The notes under the pieces are model-generated. The model worked only from the letters and a program-made list of their open reading frames with translations. It had not been told where the DNA came from and made no database searches. This document shows, one piece after another, positions 36,848 through 46,142 of a stretch of DNA of 64,000 nucleotides (positions are counted from its first letter, which is position 1; each line of letters starts with the position of its first letter). The stretch is from Roseiarcus sp963835955. GTDB taxonomy: Bacteria > Pseudomonadota > Alphaproteobacteria > Rhizobiales > Beijerinckiaceae. The DNA lies in assembly GCA_963835955.1 (NCBI GenBank), contig CAWIHZ010000010.1, positions 102,168-166,167 on the forward strand, given 5' to 3'. The position numbers were made by a program, and so were the translations under genes.

Positions 36848-37776
36848 GCGGCCCTCGCCGGAGGGGGCGACGCGTTCGCGCCGCTCATGAAATGGATGAA
36901 TACGTCCTCGAGACTGGTCGCGCCGGGCTCGACCGCCAGCCCTCGCTCGGCGGCGAAAGCGTGAACCGCGGCCGCCATTCTTCCGCCTTCGGCGCCGACG
37001 ACATGCAGCGTCGCGCCGAAGGGGGCGACCTGGCTGACGCCGTCGAGCGCCTTGAGTTCCGCCAGCAGCCCCGGACTCGAGTCGTCGTGAACGACAAAGG
37101 TGGCAAGGCCGGATTCGCGAACCACCTGCTCGACCGTTCCGGTCGCCAGCATCTTGCCGTAGGAGATGTAGCTGATGCGATGACAGCGCTCCGCCTCGTC
37201 CATGTAATGGGTCGAGACGAGGACGGTGACGCCGCCAGCGGCGAGGCGGTGAATCTCGTCCCAGAATTCGCGGCGCGCCTTCGGATCGACGCCCGCGGTC
37301 GGCTCGTCGAGCAGAAGCAGCTTCGGTTGGTGCATGATGCAGGCGGCGAGCGCCAGGCGCTGCTTCCATCCGCCCGACAGCGTGCCCGCAAGTTGGCCTC
37401 GCCGCGAGGTCAGGCCGAGGTCGGCGAGAGTCGACGCCACAGCCGTTCGCCGCGGCTCGAGGTCATAGAGGCGAGCGACGAAAAGGAGATTTTCCTCGAT
37501 CGTCAGATCCTCGTAGAAGGAAAATCTCTGGGTCATGTAGCCGACCTCGGCCTTGATGCGGCGGCTCTCGCGGATGACGTCGTAGCCGAGCACCATCCCC
37601 TCGCCCGCGTCAGGGGTGAGAAGCCCGCAGATCATGCGGATGGTGGTCGTCTTGCCCGAACCGTTCGGCCCCAGAAAGCCGACGATCTCGCCCGCCGCGA
37701 CTTTCAGCGAGATGTGATCGACGACGGTCGCATCGCCGTAACGCTTGGTGAGGTTCGTCACATCGATGACATTCAT
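36844..37776 (-). CDS. ABC transporter ATP-binding protein (YbhF-like, single domain)
   Basis: 310 residues. Walker A GPNGSGKTT (near 37-45), Q-loop YMTQRFSFYEDL, signature LSGGWKQRL, and Walker B LLLLDEPTAGVDP. The C-terminal extension carries a regulatory-type beta domain ending in the EDVFIHFMSG segment seen in ABC-2 export ATPases. It has one nucleotide-binding domain, whereas E. coli YbhF has two in tandem. It overlaps both neighbours. Confidence 0.92.
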   Translation of the reverse strand: MNVIDVTNLTKRYGDATVVDHISLKVAAGEIVGFLGPNGSGKTTTIRMICGLLTPDAGEGMVLGYDVIRESRRIKAEVGYMTQRFSFYEDLTIEENLLFVARLYDLEPRRTAVASTLADLGLTSRRGQLAGTLSGGWKQRLALAACIMHQPKLLLLDEPTAGVDPKARREFWDEIHRLAAGGVTVLVSTHYMDEAERCHRISYISYGKMLATGTVEQVVRESGLATFVVHDDSSPGLLAELKALDGVSQVAPFGATLHVVGAEGGRMAAAVHAFAAERGLAVEPGATSLEDVFIHFMSGANASPPPARAA

Positions 37777-38735
37777 GGTCGTGGCCGTGGCAGATCAACG
37801 TCGACGATTTGTCCCGGCTGCAGCCGAAGCGGCTTGTCGTTCGCGGCGCGCGCCTCGATCAGATAGACGAGCGTCTGGCGGCTCTCGAGCGAGTAGATGA
37901 CCGGCGGCGTGAACTCGGCCTCGCGCGCGATATAGGTGATGAAGGCGGTGAGGCCCTTTTCGCAGCCGTCGCAGCGCACGTCGAGTTTCTGGCCGAGTGC
38001 AAGCGAACTCAGCGCGGCCTCCGGCACATAGATTTTCACCTTGACCGCGTTCTCCGGTAGGAACGAAACGACCGGCGCCGAGGGACCGGCGACGTCTCCG
38101 ACGCGCCGGATGATGTCGGAGACGTAGCCCGCCGCCGGCGCGACGAGCTGGCGCTGCTCGAGCCGCCATTTGGCGTTGTCGAGCGCCGCCTGGGCCTGGG
38201 CGACCTTGTTGCGGGCGGCTATGATTTCCTCGTCGCGCGCCGGCAACTTGGCGACCGCGAGATTGGCGGTCAGCTCGCGTACGCGCGAGGCGGCGACGTC
38301 GTAGGCGGTCTGGGCAGTATCGAGATCGGCCTGGGAGGCGAAGCCCCGATTGAACAGGTCTTTACGACGTTCGAGCGTGCGCTTGCTGTCGTCGGCCTGC
38401 ACCTGCGCGGCCCTTAAACTGGCTGCGATGGCGGCAATTTCCTCCGGGCGGCGGCCGTAGAGGATGTTGGCGAGATCGGCCTGCGCCACGGCGAGCGCGG
38501 CCTCTGCGTTGTGGACGGCGATCTCGGCGTCGGCCGTCTCCAGAGTCGCGATCCGGTCCCCCGCTTTCAGCTTGTCGCCGCGCCGGACATATTCGGTCGC
38601 GATCCGCGCGACCTCGATCGGCGCGACGTTCACATATTCCCCCTCGATATAACCGACGGCGGCGTTCGTCGGCGGCGCGCAGGCGGGCAGGATGGCCGCG
38701 ATCAGCCTGACGGCGCAAATCGTTTCGAGAATCAC
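37773..38735 (-). CDS. HlyD-family membrane fusion protein (YbhG-like)
   Basis: 320 residues from a GTG at 38735 that overlaps the regulator's stop (GTGA). An N-terminal hydrophobic stretch with LPAC may be a lipobox or simple signal. The lipoyl half (GYIEGEYVNVAPIEVARI), a long coiled coil (about 65-190, rich in Ala/Arg/Gln), the second lipoyl half (APAAGYVSDIIRRVGDVA) and a beta-barrel follow. It would bridge the inner-membrane exporter to an outer-membrane channel. Confidence 0.88.
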   Translation of the reverse strand: MILETICAVRLIAAILPACAPPTNAAVGYIEGEYVNVAPIEVARIATEYVRRGDKLKAGDRIATLETADAEIAVHNAEAALAVAQADLANILYGRRPEEIAAIAASLRAAQVQADDSKRTLERRKDLFNRGFASQADLDTAQTAYDVAASRVRELTANLAVAKLPARDEEIIAARNKVAQAQAALDNAKWRLEQRQLVAPAAGYVSDIIRRVGDVAGPSAPVVSFLPENAVKVKIYVPEAALSSLALGQKLDVRCDGCEKGLTAFITYIAREAEFTPPVIYSLESRQTLVYLIEARAANDKPLRLQPGQIVDVDLPRPRP

Positions 38736-39406
38736 GGCCGGCTCCCTCGCGCGCGGTCGAGAGCGGCCTCGAGATTGCCGTTGACGAGGCGCTTGATCGC
38801 CGCGGTCTCGGCGGCGCCGATGTCGCCCCAGCCCATCCGGCGCAAGACCGCCGGGCGGGCGAGGCGGAAATAGACGATCTGGGCGATCAGCGCGAACACG
38901 GCGAGACGCGTCGCCTCGCTCTCGGCCAGCGCGCCGGTCGCGCGCGACCAGACCGCGCAGGCACGCGCGTGCAATGGCGCCATTGCGCCGACGAACAGGC
39001 GCTCGAAAGCCCCCGACGGCTCGAACATCTCTCGAAGCACGAAGCGCGCGATCGGCCGCGCCTCGGGGCGCGCGACAATCGCCTCGATCAGCGCGTCGGC
39101 GATGCGCGCCAAACGAGAGCGCGCCTGTTCTTGCGAGAGCGTCTCGATTTTCGTGGCGTCGCCTTCCGCGCGGGTGAAGACATCGCTGATCGTCGCCACC
39201 ACGAAATCCGCGCATCCGGCGCGCAAGCCCTCCTTGCCGCCGAAATGATAGGCGATCGAGGCGATGTTGACGCCGGCCGCGGCGGCGATCGCGCGCGTCG
39301 AGGTCGCCTCAAAACCCTTGGCGCCGAAAAGTTCGAGCGCCGAGCGGATCAGCGCGGATCGCGTCGCTTCGACGCGCGGGGATGAAAGGGAGCGAGGCCG
39401 CGGCAT
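38732..39406 (-). CDS. cecR: TetR-family regulator, CecR (YbiH)-like
   Basis: 224 residues. The N-terminal helix-turn-helix (LELFGAKGFEATSTRAIAAAAGVNIASIAYHFGGKEGL) is followed by a ligand-binding domain with REMFEPSGAFERL, typical of the CecR/DUF1956 group. In E. coli, CecR represses ybhGFSR; the gene order regulator-HlyD-ATPase-permease is the same here. It probably binds the palindrome at 39435-39450 just upstream and represses its own operon. Confidence 0.85.
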   Translation of the reverse strand: MPRPRSLSSPRVEATRSALIRSALELFGAKGFEATSTRAIAAAAGVNIASIAYHFGGKEGLRAGCADFVVATISDVFTRAEGDATKIETLSQEQARSRLARIADALIEAIVARPEARPIARFVLREMFEPSGAFERLFVGAMAPLHARACAVWSRATGALAESEATRLAVFALIAQIVYFRLARPAVLRRMGWGDIGAAETAAIKRLVNGNLEAALDRARGSRP

Positions 39407-39434
39407 AAGGCAGAATAGCCGCGTCGCCCAAATT

Positions 39435-39450
39435 AATCAATCGATTGATT
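39435..39450. promoter_or_regulatory. Perfect 16-bp palindrome, probable CecR operator
   Basis: AATCAATCGATTGATT lies 29 bp upstream of the regulator's ATG. It is AT-rich in GC-rich surroundings and perfectly symmetrical, as expected for a TetR-family dimer site. Autorepression is inferred from position. Confidence 0.65.
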
Positions 39451-39809
39451 GAATCGTCGACTTGGAAGCGACGATTTGACGTTTTTAACCCTGCCCGGAG
39501 ACCGCGATCGAACTCGGCTTCGGACAAAGGGTTGCAGAGGGCGCTCTCCTCCTCCGGGCGGGGAGCGGCGCGATTGTCGAGACGAGCTCCGGGCTTCGGC
39601 GGCGCGCGGTCAGGAAGAATTCCCGCCAGATTCGGGAGCTGACGCGGGGAAGTTTTCGAATTAATGAAGTCTTGGGCGATGGGAGAAGCGTCTATCCTTC
39701 CAAGGTCGCGGGCTGGCGTTGAAGACTTTGCGCGTCTTGCTCCTCCCGGCAAGCCGGCCCGCGACTTTCTTGCCGCGCGCAGCGCGCAATAAGGGAGGGT
39801 ATGCGCGTG
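39451..39809. other. Intergenic region before the TonB receptor
   Basis: No gene is supported; in particular no pqqA-like peptide with the Glu-x-x-x-Tyr motif was found. A hairpin with GCGCGC arms (about 39774-39788) lies just before the AAGGGAGGG ribosome site at 39791-39799. Confidence 0.4.
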
Positions 39810-42115
39810 ATGCTTTGGTTGGGGTGGCGTTGCGTTCCGCTAGGCGCCGCCCTTCTCGCCGCGGCGACCGCTTGCGCCCGCGCCGATACGATCGTGCTCC
39901 CGACCTTCGACGTTGTCGCCACGACTCCGGCCGGCGGGACGATCGATCTCTCGAAATTCCCCGGCGCCACTCAGACCGTCGAACTCGAGCGACATTCGAA
40001 CCTGGTATGACTCCACCTTGACCCAAGCTATGGAGCGCCAAACGCCAGGCGTCACGGTTGGCAACGTCTCCGGCAACGACTTCCAGCCCAACCTCAGCTA
40101 CCGCGGCTTCGACGCGACGCCGGTCAGTGGAACCCCGATCGGCCTGGCGGTCTATCAGAATGGCGTCCGCATCAACGAGGCGTTCGGCGACACCGTCAAC
40201 TGGGACCTGATCCCCGCCAACGCAATCGACAGAACGACGATCGTCTCCACCGACCCTGCCTACGGCCTCAACGCGCTGGGCGGCGCCGTGCTGGTGACGA
40301 TGAAGAACGGCTTCACCTGGCAGGGCTTCGAGGCGGACCTGCGCGGCGGCTCGTTCGGGCGCGCGCAAGGCGCGTTTCAATACGGCAAGCAGGTGGGAGA
40401 CTACTCGGCCTATCTCGCCGGCGAGGCGATCGGCGACGCAGGCTGGCGCACCAATGGAATGTCGCAGATACGCCGTGTCTACGGCGACGTCGGCTATCGC
40501 GCCAACGGCGCAGAGGTGCATTTCAACCTGACCGCCGGCGACAACTTCTTCGGCGCGGCGTCGGCGGCGCCGCTCCAGATGCTGCAGCAGAGCTGGAGCA
40601 ACGTCTATACGGTTCCACAGTCGTACAAGAACCAGTTGGCGATGTTTGGGCTGACCGGGACCTACGCCAAATCGAGCACGCTGAAATTTCAGGGCAACGT
40701 CTATTTCCGCGCGTTCAATCAGGCCCATGTCGACGGCAATACGACCGACGTGGAGTCCTGCCCGCCCTTCTCGTGCCTGAACGGCGCCCCGGCGCATGAC
40801 ACCCTTGGCTTTGTCATTCCTGATCTCTCGCAGGGCGGCGCATTTGACATGGGCGAGATCGACCGCTCCTGGAACTCAGTCCCGATCCGTCGGCGGCAAC
40901 TTTCAGGCGGTCGACACCGACAAGCTGTTCGGCCACGACAATCAGCTGACGGTCGGCGTGTCGCTCGACTACGGCTGGACCAATTTTTCCGGCAATAGCG
41001 AACTTGGCGTGATCAGCGACGCCGGCAATTCCTTTCCGGTCTCCGGAGACGGCTATATCATCGATCAGCCTGACAGTTTTCTCTCCCCGGTGTCGGTCCG
41101 GGCGACCAATCTCTACGCCGGCCTTTTTGGAGTCGACACGTTCAACATAACGAAGGCCTTTGCCCTGACGGCGGGATTTCGCGCCAATTACGCCGGCATC
41201 GACCTGACGGACCGGAATGGCGGCCTCGTCACCGGCTTCTCGACTTACTCGCGCATCAACCCGGTCGTCGGCCTGACCTATCAGATCACGCCGGCAATCT
41301 CGGCCTACGCCTCCTATTCGGAGGCCAATCGCGCACCGACCCCGCTCGAACTCGGATGCGCCGATCCGAACCACCCCTGCATCATCGATAATTTCCTCAC
41401 CTCCGATCCCCATCTCGATCAAGTCGTGGCGCGGACCTTCCAGGCCGGCTTTCGCGGAAGTCAACCCCTGTACGACGGCAAGTTGCAATGGTCGGCGGGT
41501 CTATTCCACACCATGCTCGCCAACGACATCCTGCCGTTGCAGAGCCCCGCCAGCGGTTTTGGCTATTACGCCAATGTCGGCTCGACCCTTCGCCAGGGCC
41601 TAGAACTCAGCGCGAATTGGCGCGACGCTCGTTGGACGACCTACGCCAACTACACCTATATCGACGCGGTTTATGAATCGAACTTCCTCGAGCCTTCGCC
41701 GTTCAATCCGACGGCTGACGCAAACGGCCTAATACCGATCACGCCTGGAACCCAGATTGCCGGCATTCCGAGGCAGACGCTCAAGTTGGGCGTCGACTAC
41801 GCCGTGACTGACAATTGGAAGATCGGCGCAGACATGGTCGCGGCCAGCCCCCAGCAAATCGCCGGCAACGAGAACGGCGCGCTGCCGCCGGTCCCCGGCT
41901 ACGCGGTGTTCAATTTTCATACCTCTTACCAGGTCAGCAAGCAGCTTCAGGTCTATGGGCTCGTCCAGAATGTCTTCGACGCCCGCTACTATACGTCCGG
42001 CGGCCTGTTCGACGTGACCGCGTTGCCCGCAACGGCCCCCCAGTTGACTGACCCGCGCAATTTCGGAAACGCGATGCCGTTCGCAATCTACGCCGGGTTG
42101 AAATATACGATGTGA
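39810..42115 (+). pseudogene. TonB-dependent outer-membrane receptor, broken by two frameshifts
   Basis: Three frames together encode one receptor of about 765 residues. Segment 1 (39810 to about 40010) has the signal peptide and start of the plug (ending ERHSNLV). Segment 2 (about 40010-40880) has the plug (TPGVTVGNVSGNDFQPNLSYRGF, in part) and first barrel strands. Segment 3 (about 40880-42115) has the rest of the barrel, ending in the typical YAGLKYTM. Removing one base near 40008 restores SNLV-DSTLTQAMERQTPGV. Adding one near 40878 restores SWN-TQSRSVGGNFQA. Both breaks could be genuine or assembly errors; the otherwise intact sequence favours recent loss or error. The substrate is unknown. 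The adjacent exbB-exbD-tonB-pqq operon suggests a role in PQQ or metal (e.g. lanthanide) supply. Confidence 0.85.
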
Positions 42116-42152
42116 GACGCAAAATGTCGCGTAAGCGTAAGAGGCGAGGCGC

Positions 42153-42815
42153 ATGGAAGGTTTGAACCTGTCCCCGATCGGACTGTTTCTCGAGGCGGGC
42201 CTCGTGGGCAAGTTCGTGATGGGAGTGCTGTTCGTCGCCTCGCTGTGGTGCTGGGTGCTGATAATCGAGGGCGTGATTTCGGTCGTTCGTCTTCGTCGCG
42301 CCGTTCGTGAAGCGCGCGCGGGTCGGGACGTCGCCAAGTCGCTCGCCGTCGTCGCCATCGCCGGGGACGAGGAGGTCCGACGGCGGATTCCAGGCGAATC
42401 GGTCAGCGAATTGAGGGCGCGGGTTTCGGACGCAATGGCGCGCGCCGCGCGCGAATTGCTGACGCGCTCTGAGGGCGGCTTGCCCAATCTGGCGGTCATT
42501 TCCTCAGTCGCGCCGTTCGTTGGGCTTTTCGGCACCGTCTGGGGCATCATGACGAGCTTCGCCGCCATCTCGCAGGCGCAGGATACGAGTCTCGCCACTG
42601 TCGCGCCGGGGATTGCGGAATCGCTCGCTGCGACGGCTTACGGCCTCGCGGCGGCGATCCCCGCCTCTATCGGCTACAACCGGATCGGGGCGGCCTATGC
42701 CCGCCTTGGGCAGGAGATGGCGTCGCTGGTCGAGGAACGCGCGATCGCGCTCATCTCGCGACCGGCCGAGGTGACGCGCGACGAAGGACAACGCCGTCGG
42801 GCGGAGGCGCCCTGA
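42153..42815 (+). CDS. exbB: Biopolymer transport protein ExbB
   Basis: 220 residues, three membrane helices (near 17-40, 115-140, 160-180). Family core: NLAVISSVAPFVGLFGTVWGIM and VAPGIAESLAATAYGLAAAIPA, the proton-channel helices of MotA/TolQ/ExbB. It powers TonB with the proton gradient. Its stop overlaps the exbD start by one base. Confidence 0.93.
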   Translation: MEGLNLSPIGLFLEAGLVGKFVMGVLFVASLWCWVLIIEGVISVVRLRRAVREARAGRDVAKSLAVVAIAGDEEVRRRIPGESVSELRARVSDAMARAARELLTRSEGGLPNLAVISSVAPFVGLFGTVWGIMTSFAAISQAQDTSLATVAPGIAESLAATAYGLAAAIPASIGYNRIGAAYARLGQEMASLVEERAIALISRPAEVTRDEGQRRRAEAP

Positions 42816-43270
42816 TGGCGATGAAGCCCGGCAAGGTCGGCGAAGGCCTCTACCAGCCGCTTGCCGACATCAACGTGACGCCGCTGGTCGACGTGATGCT
42901 GGTGCTGCTGATCGTTTTCATGGTGACGGCGCCGATGCTCGCCGCCGGGATCAAGATCAACTTGCCGAGCGCCCGGACGGCCCGGCCGCTCGAGAGCAAG
43001 AACCTGGTCGTCGTCGTGGTCGCCAAGGACGGAGCCATTTCGGTCGGGAAGGATCGGGTCTCGCCCGATCAGCTGGCGGCGGCGGTCAAGGCGAAGCTCG
43101 CGGATTCCAACGGAATCGTTCAGTTGCGGGGCGACAGGGAAGCGGCTTACGGCGACGTCGTCTCGGTGATGGACGAACTCGCGGCCAACGGGATCGCCCG
43201 CATCGCCATTGTGTCGAGCGGCCGTCACGCGGTTTCCGCGCCGGCGCCGGCGCCTTCGCCCCGGCCATGA
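42815..43270 (+). CDS. exbD: Biopolymer transport protein ExbD
   Basis: 151 residues with one N-terminal helix. NVTPLVDVMLVLLIVFMVTAP contains the proton-carrying Asp of ExbD/TolR, followed by the periplasmic domain. Overlaps: ATG shares a base with the exbB stop, and its own stop overlaps the tonB start by 4 nt. Confidence 0.93.
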   Translation: MAMKPGKVGEGLYQPLADINVTPLVDVMLVLLIVFMVTAPMLAAGIKINLPSARTARPLESKNLVVVVVAKDGAISVGKDRVSPDQLAAAVKAKLADSNGIVQLRGDREAAYGDVVSVMDELAANGIARIAIVSSGRHAVSAPAPAPSPRP

Positions 43271-44196
43271 CCGACGCCGCGTTCGGCGGGGGCGCCTTCG
43301 GTTCGCCGCCGTTCAATCCGGCCTGGCAGCGCCCGGCGGTCGTCGCGTTCGTCATTGCGCTCCACGCGGCTGCGCTCGCCACATTTCTGTATTTGGCGCC
43401 GAGCCCGCCCGAGCGGCCTATGGAAGTCATCGTCGACATTCAGCCGGAATCGCCGCCTGCGGAGGCGCCGGCGCCGCCTCCCGAAGCGCCGAAGCAACCC
43501 GGCGCCGTGACCGAACCGCCGCCTCCTCCGCCGCCGCAAGCGATCGCGCCGCCGCCGAATGAGACCCCGCCCGTCGTCCGGGCGCCTGCGCCCACGACAG
43601 AGACTCCGCCGCCGCCCGAGCAACCGCCGCTTCCGCCGCCCGAGCCTCCCCCGCCGCCGGTGGCGGAGACTCCGCCGCCACCCGAGCAGCCGCCGCCCGC
43701 GCCGCCCGCGCCTCCGCCCGCCCCGGCGCCGGTCGAGCTTGCGCCGGCGAAGCCGCCCCCGCCCAGACTTCCCCGGGCATTGCCGCGCGTGGAGGCTCGA
43801 AGGCCGCCGCGGCCCAGGCCAGCGCCGCGACGCGAGCCCGTGGAAGCCAGGCCAGCTGCGGCCCGGCCGACACGGGCCGCCGCGTCGACCAACCCGTCCC
43901 GGCCCGCCGCAGCCGGCGGCGCGTCGCTTTCGGCCTATATGGCGGAAATCAGCGCTGCGATCCGCGGCCGCCTGTTCTATCCGCCCGCCGCCCGCGCGCG
44001 CGGCGCGAAGGGCGTCGTCGGCGTGAGCTTCACCATCTCCTCCTCGGGCGCTCTGACGTCGTTCACGATCACTCATTCTTCCGGCGACGAGGAACTCGAC
44101 GCGGCCGCCCGGACGCTGGTGCGATCGACCCATTTCCCGCCGCCGCCGGACGGCCCGGCCCACGTCTCCACGAGCTTCAACTATGTCCCCCGCTAG
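43267..44196 (+). CDS. tonB: Energy transducer TonB
   Basis: 309 residues: a single N-terminal anchor helix (near 21-42), then a very long Pro-rich region (about 60-205, PPPPEPP-type) that spans the periplasm. The C-terminal TonB domain includes YPPAARARGAKGVVGVSFTIS. The start overlaps exbD by 4 nt, and its last 14 nt overlap the pqqB start. The link of tonB to pqqB in one transcript is unusual. Confidence 0.93.
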   Translation: MTDAAFGGGAFGSPPFNPAWQRPAVVAFVIALHAAALATFLYLAPSPPERPMEVIVDIQPESPPAEAPAPPPEAPKQPGAVTEPPPPPPPQAIAPPPNETPPVVRAPAPTTETPPPPEQPPLPPPEPPPPPVAETPPPPEQPPPAPPAPPPAPAPVELAPAKPPPPRLPRALPRVEARRPPRPRPAPRREPVEARPAAARPTRAAASTNPSRPAAAGGASLSAYMAEISAAIRGRLFYPPAARARGAKGVVGVSFTISSSGALTSFTITHSSGDEELDAAARTLVRSTHFPPPPDGPAHVSTSFNYVPR

Positions 44197-45112
44197 CGGC
44201 GCCTCGCCGCGCCTGAGGGCGCTCGTGCTCGGTTCGGGCGGGGGCGGCGGCGTACCGCAATGGAATTGCGGTTGCCGCGTGTGCCGCCTCGCATGGCAAG
44301 GCGACAGCCGGGTCAAGCCCCGCACTCAGTCGAGTCTTGCGGTCAGCGTCGACGGCGAGCGCTGGCTGTTGCTCAACGCCTCGATCGACCTTCGTCAGCA
44401 GATCCTGGCGACGCCCGCTCTGCAGCCCAGGGGCGAGGGCCGCTCGTCGCCGATCGCCGGCGTGCTGCTGACCAATGCCGACGTTGATCACGCGGCCGGC
44501 CTTCTGGCGCTGCGCGAGCGCCAGCCCTTCACGATTTGGGCGACGAATTCGACCCTGGACACGATCGGCGCCAACCGGATTTTCGACGTCGTCGATCGCG
44601 ATGTCGCGCCGCGCCGCGCGGCAAGACTTGGCGAGAGGTTCGAGCCGCTGCCAGGCCTCAGTCTCGAATTGTTTCCCGTTCCGGGCAAAGCGCCGCTGTG
44701 GCTCGAGGAGGGCGAGGTCAAGACCGATGAGGTCGGCGAGGGCACAGTCGGCGTCGCAATCGAAGCGGCGGGCCGCCGGTTGGTCTATGCTCCCGGGTGC
44801 GCGCACGCGACTGATGATCTGCACGCACGGATCGGCAGGGCCGACACGCTGTTCTTCGACGGCACGCTCTACGCCGACGACGAGATGATCAAGGACGGCC
44901 TCGGAGAGAAGACTGGCCGGCGCATGGGCCACATGCCGGTGTCGGGGCAGGACGGCACGCTCGAAGCGCTCTCCCGTCACACAGATCTGCGCCGGATATT
45001 CACCCATATCAACAACACCAACCCGATCCTCATTGAAGGCTCGCCCGAACAAGCGAAGGTGAAGGCGGCGGGATGGGAAATCGCGTATGACGGAATGGAG
45101 GTTGCGCCATGA
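44183..45112 (+). CDS. pqqB: PQQ biosynthesis protein PqqB
   Basis: 309 residues, metallo-beta-lactamase fold. It carries the PqqB markers: GSGGGGGVPQWNCGC-x-VC near residues 13-31 (zinc-binding cysteines), SSLAVS, LTNADVDHAAGLLALRE, and GHMPVSG. It is proposed to hydroxylate the tyrosine of the PqqA-derived Glu-Tyr intermediate. The start lies inside the end of tonB; the stop overlaps pqqC. Confidence 0.95.
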   Translation: MSPASGASPRLRALVLGSGGGGGVPQWNCGCRVCRLAWQGDSRVKPRTQSSLAVSVDGERWLLLNASIDLRQQILATPALQPRGEGRSSPIAGVLLTNADVDHAAGLLALRERQPFTIWATNSTLDTIGANRIFDVVDRDVAPRRAARLGERFEPLPGLSLELFPVPGKAPLWLEEGEVKTDEVGEGTVGVAIEAAGRRLVYAPGCAHATDDLHARIGRADTLFFDGTLYADDEMIKDGLGEKTGRRMGHMPVSGQDGTLEALSRHTDLRRIFTHINNTNPILIEGSPEQAKVKAAGWEIAYDGMEVAP

Positions 45113-45849
45113 ATAGGCATTCGCCGTCCGAACCCCTAAGCCCGGAGGGCCTCGAGGCCGAGCTGCGCGCGGTCGGACCTCAGCGCTATCACGACCTGCA
45201 CCCGTTCCATGATCTTTTGCACGACGGCAAATTGAACAAGGGCCAGGTGCAGGCCTGGGCGCTCAACCGATACGTCTATCAGGCGGCGATCCCGCGCAAG
45301 GACGCGTCCCTGATCGGCCGCTGCGACGATCGCGAATTGCGCCGCGAGTGGCTGCATCGGGTCGCCGATCACGACGGCTTCGGCGACGACATCGGCGGCG
45401 TCGAGCGCTGGCTGATCCTGACCGACGGGCTGGGACTCGACCGCGGCTACGTGATCTCTCAGGAAGGCGCGCTGCCGGCGACCAAATTCGCGGTCGAGGC
45501 CTACGTCCATTTCGTGCGCGAGAAGCCGCTGATTGAGGCGGTGGCGTCGAGCCTGACCGAACTTTTCGCCCCTTCGATTCATAAGCGCCGCATCGCAGGC
45601 ATGTTGGCCAATTACAGCTTCGTCGACGAGACGGTGGTGGCCTATTTCCGCCGTCGGCTCGATCAGGCGTCCAGGGACGCGAATTTCGCCCTCGACTATG
45701 TCAAGCGCAACGCGCGCACGCTCGCCGAGCAGCGGGGCGTCGTCGCCGCGCTGAAATTCAAGACCGATGTCCTGTGGGCCCAGCTCGACGCGCTGCACCA
45801 CGCCTATGTGACCGGGGCCATTCCGCCCGGCGCCTTCCGCCCGGGCTGA
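45109..45849 (+). CDS. pqqC: Pyrroloquinoline-quinone synthase PqqC
   Basis: 246 residues. The cofactor-less oxidase closes the ring and performs the eight-electron oxidation to PQQ. Conserved blocks: RYHDLHPFHDLLHDGKL, QAWALNRYVYQ, RVADHDG, and LFAPSIHKRRIAGML, with the active-site His and Arg residues of the haem-oxygenase-like fold. PqqD is a separate protein here, unlike the PqqCD fusion of Methylobacterium. Confidence 0.96.
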   Translation: MNRHSPSEPLSPEGLEAELRAVGPQRYHDLHPFHDLLHDGKLNKGQVQAWALNRYVYQAAIPRKDASLIGRCDDRELRREWLHRVADHDGFGDDIGGVERWLILTDGLGLDRGYVISQEGALPATKFAVEAYVHFVREKPLIEAVASSLTELFAPSIHKRRIAGMLANYSFVDETVVAYFRRRLDQASRDANFALDYVKRNARTLAEQRGVVAALKFKTDVLWAQLDALHHAYVTGAIPPGAFRPG

Positions 45850-45860
45850 GCCATGACCAT

Positions 45861-46142
45861 ATGACGACGGAAATCGACTTAAGTTCGCGGCCGCGCCTGC
45901 CCAGAGGCGTCAGGCTCAGACATGACGACGTGCGCGGAAGATGGACGCTGCTCGCCCCGGAGCGGATATTCGAGATCGACGCCACCGCCGCGACGGTGCT
46001 GCAGCTGTGCGACGGCGAGCGCGATCTGGCCGCGGTCGTCGCCGAACTCGCCCAGCGCTATCAAGCGTCGCCGGCGGTGATCGAGAAGGACGTCGTCGCC
46101 ATGCTCAGCGACCTCAAGGCCAAGAGAGTGCTTGAAACATGA
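45861..46142 (+). CDS. pqqD: PQQ peptide chaperone PqqD
   Basis: 93 residues from the ATG at 45861; the frame is open further upstream, inside pqqC. Winged-helix RRE fold with PRLPRGVRLRHDDVRGRWTLLAPERIFEID and TAATVLQLCDGERDLAAVV. It binds the PqqA peptide and presents it to PqqE. Its stop overlaps the pqqE start by 4 nt. Confidence 0.93.
   Translation: MTTEIDLSSRPRLPRGVRLRHDDVRGRWTLLAPERIFEIDATAATVLQLCDGERDLAAVVAELAQRYQASPAVIEKDVVAMLSDLKAKRVLET

Noticed and set aside
39451..39809. pqqA upstream of the receptor-tonB-pqq genes
   Set aside because: No short frame with the Glu-x-x-x-Tyr core of PqqA is present.
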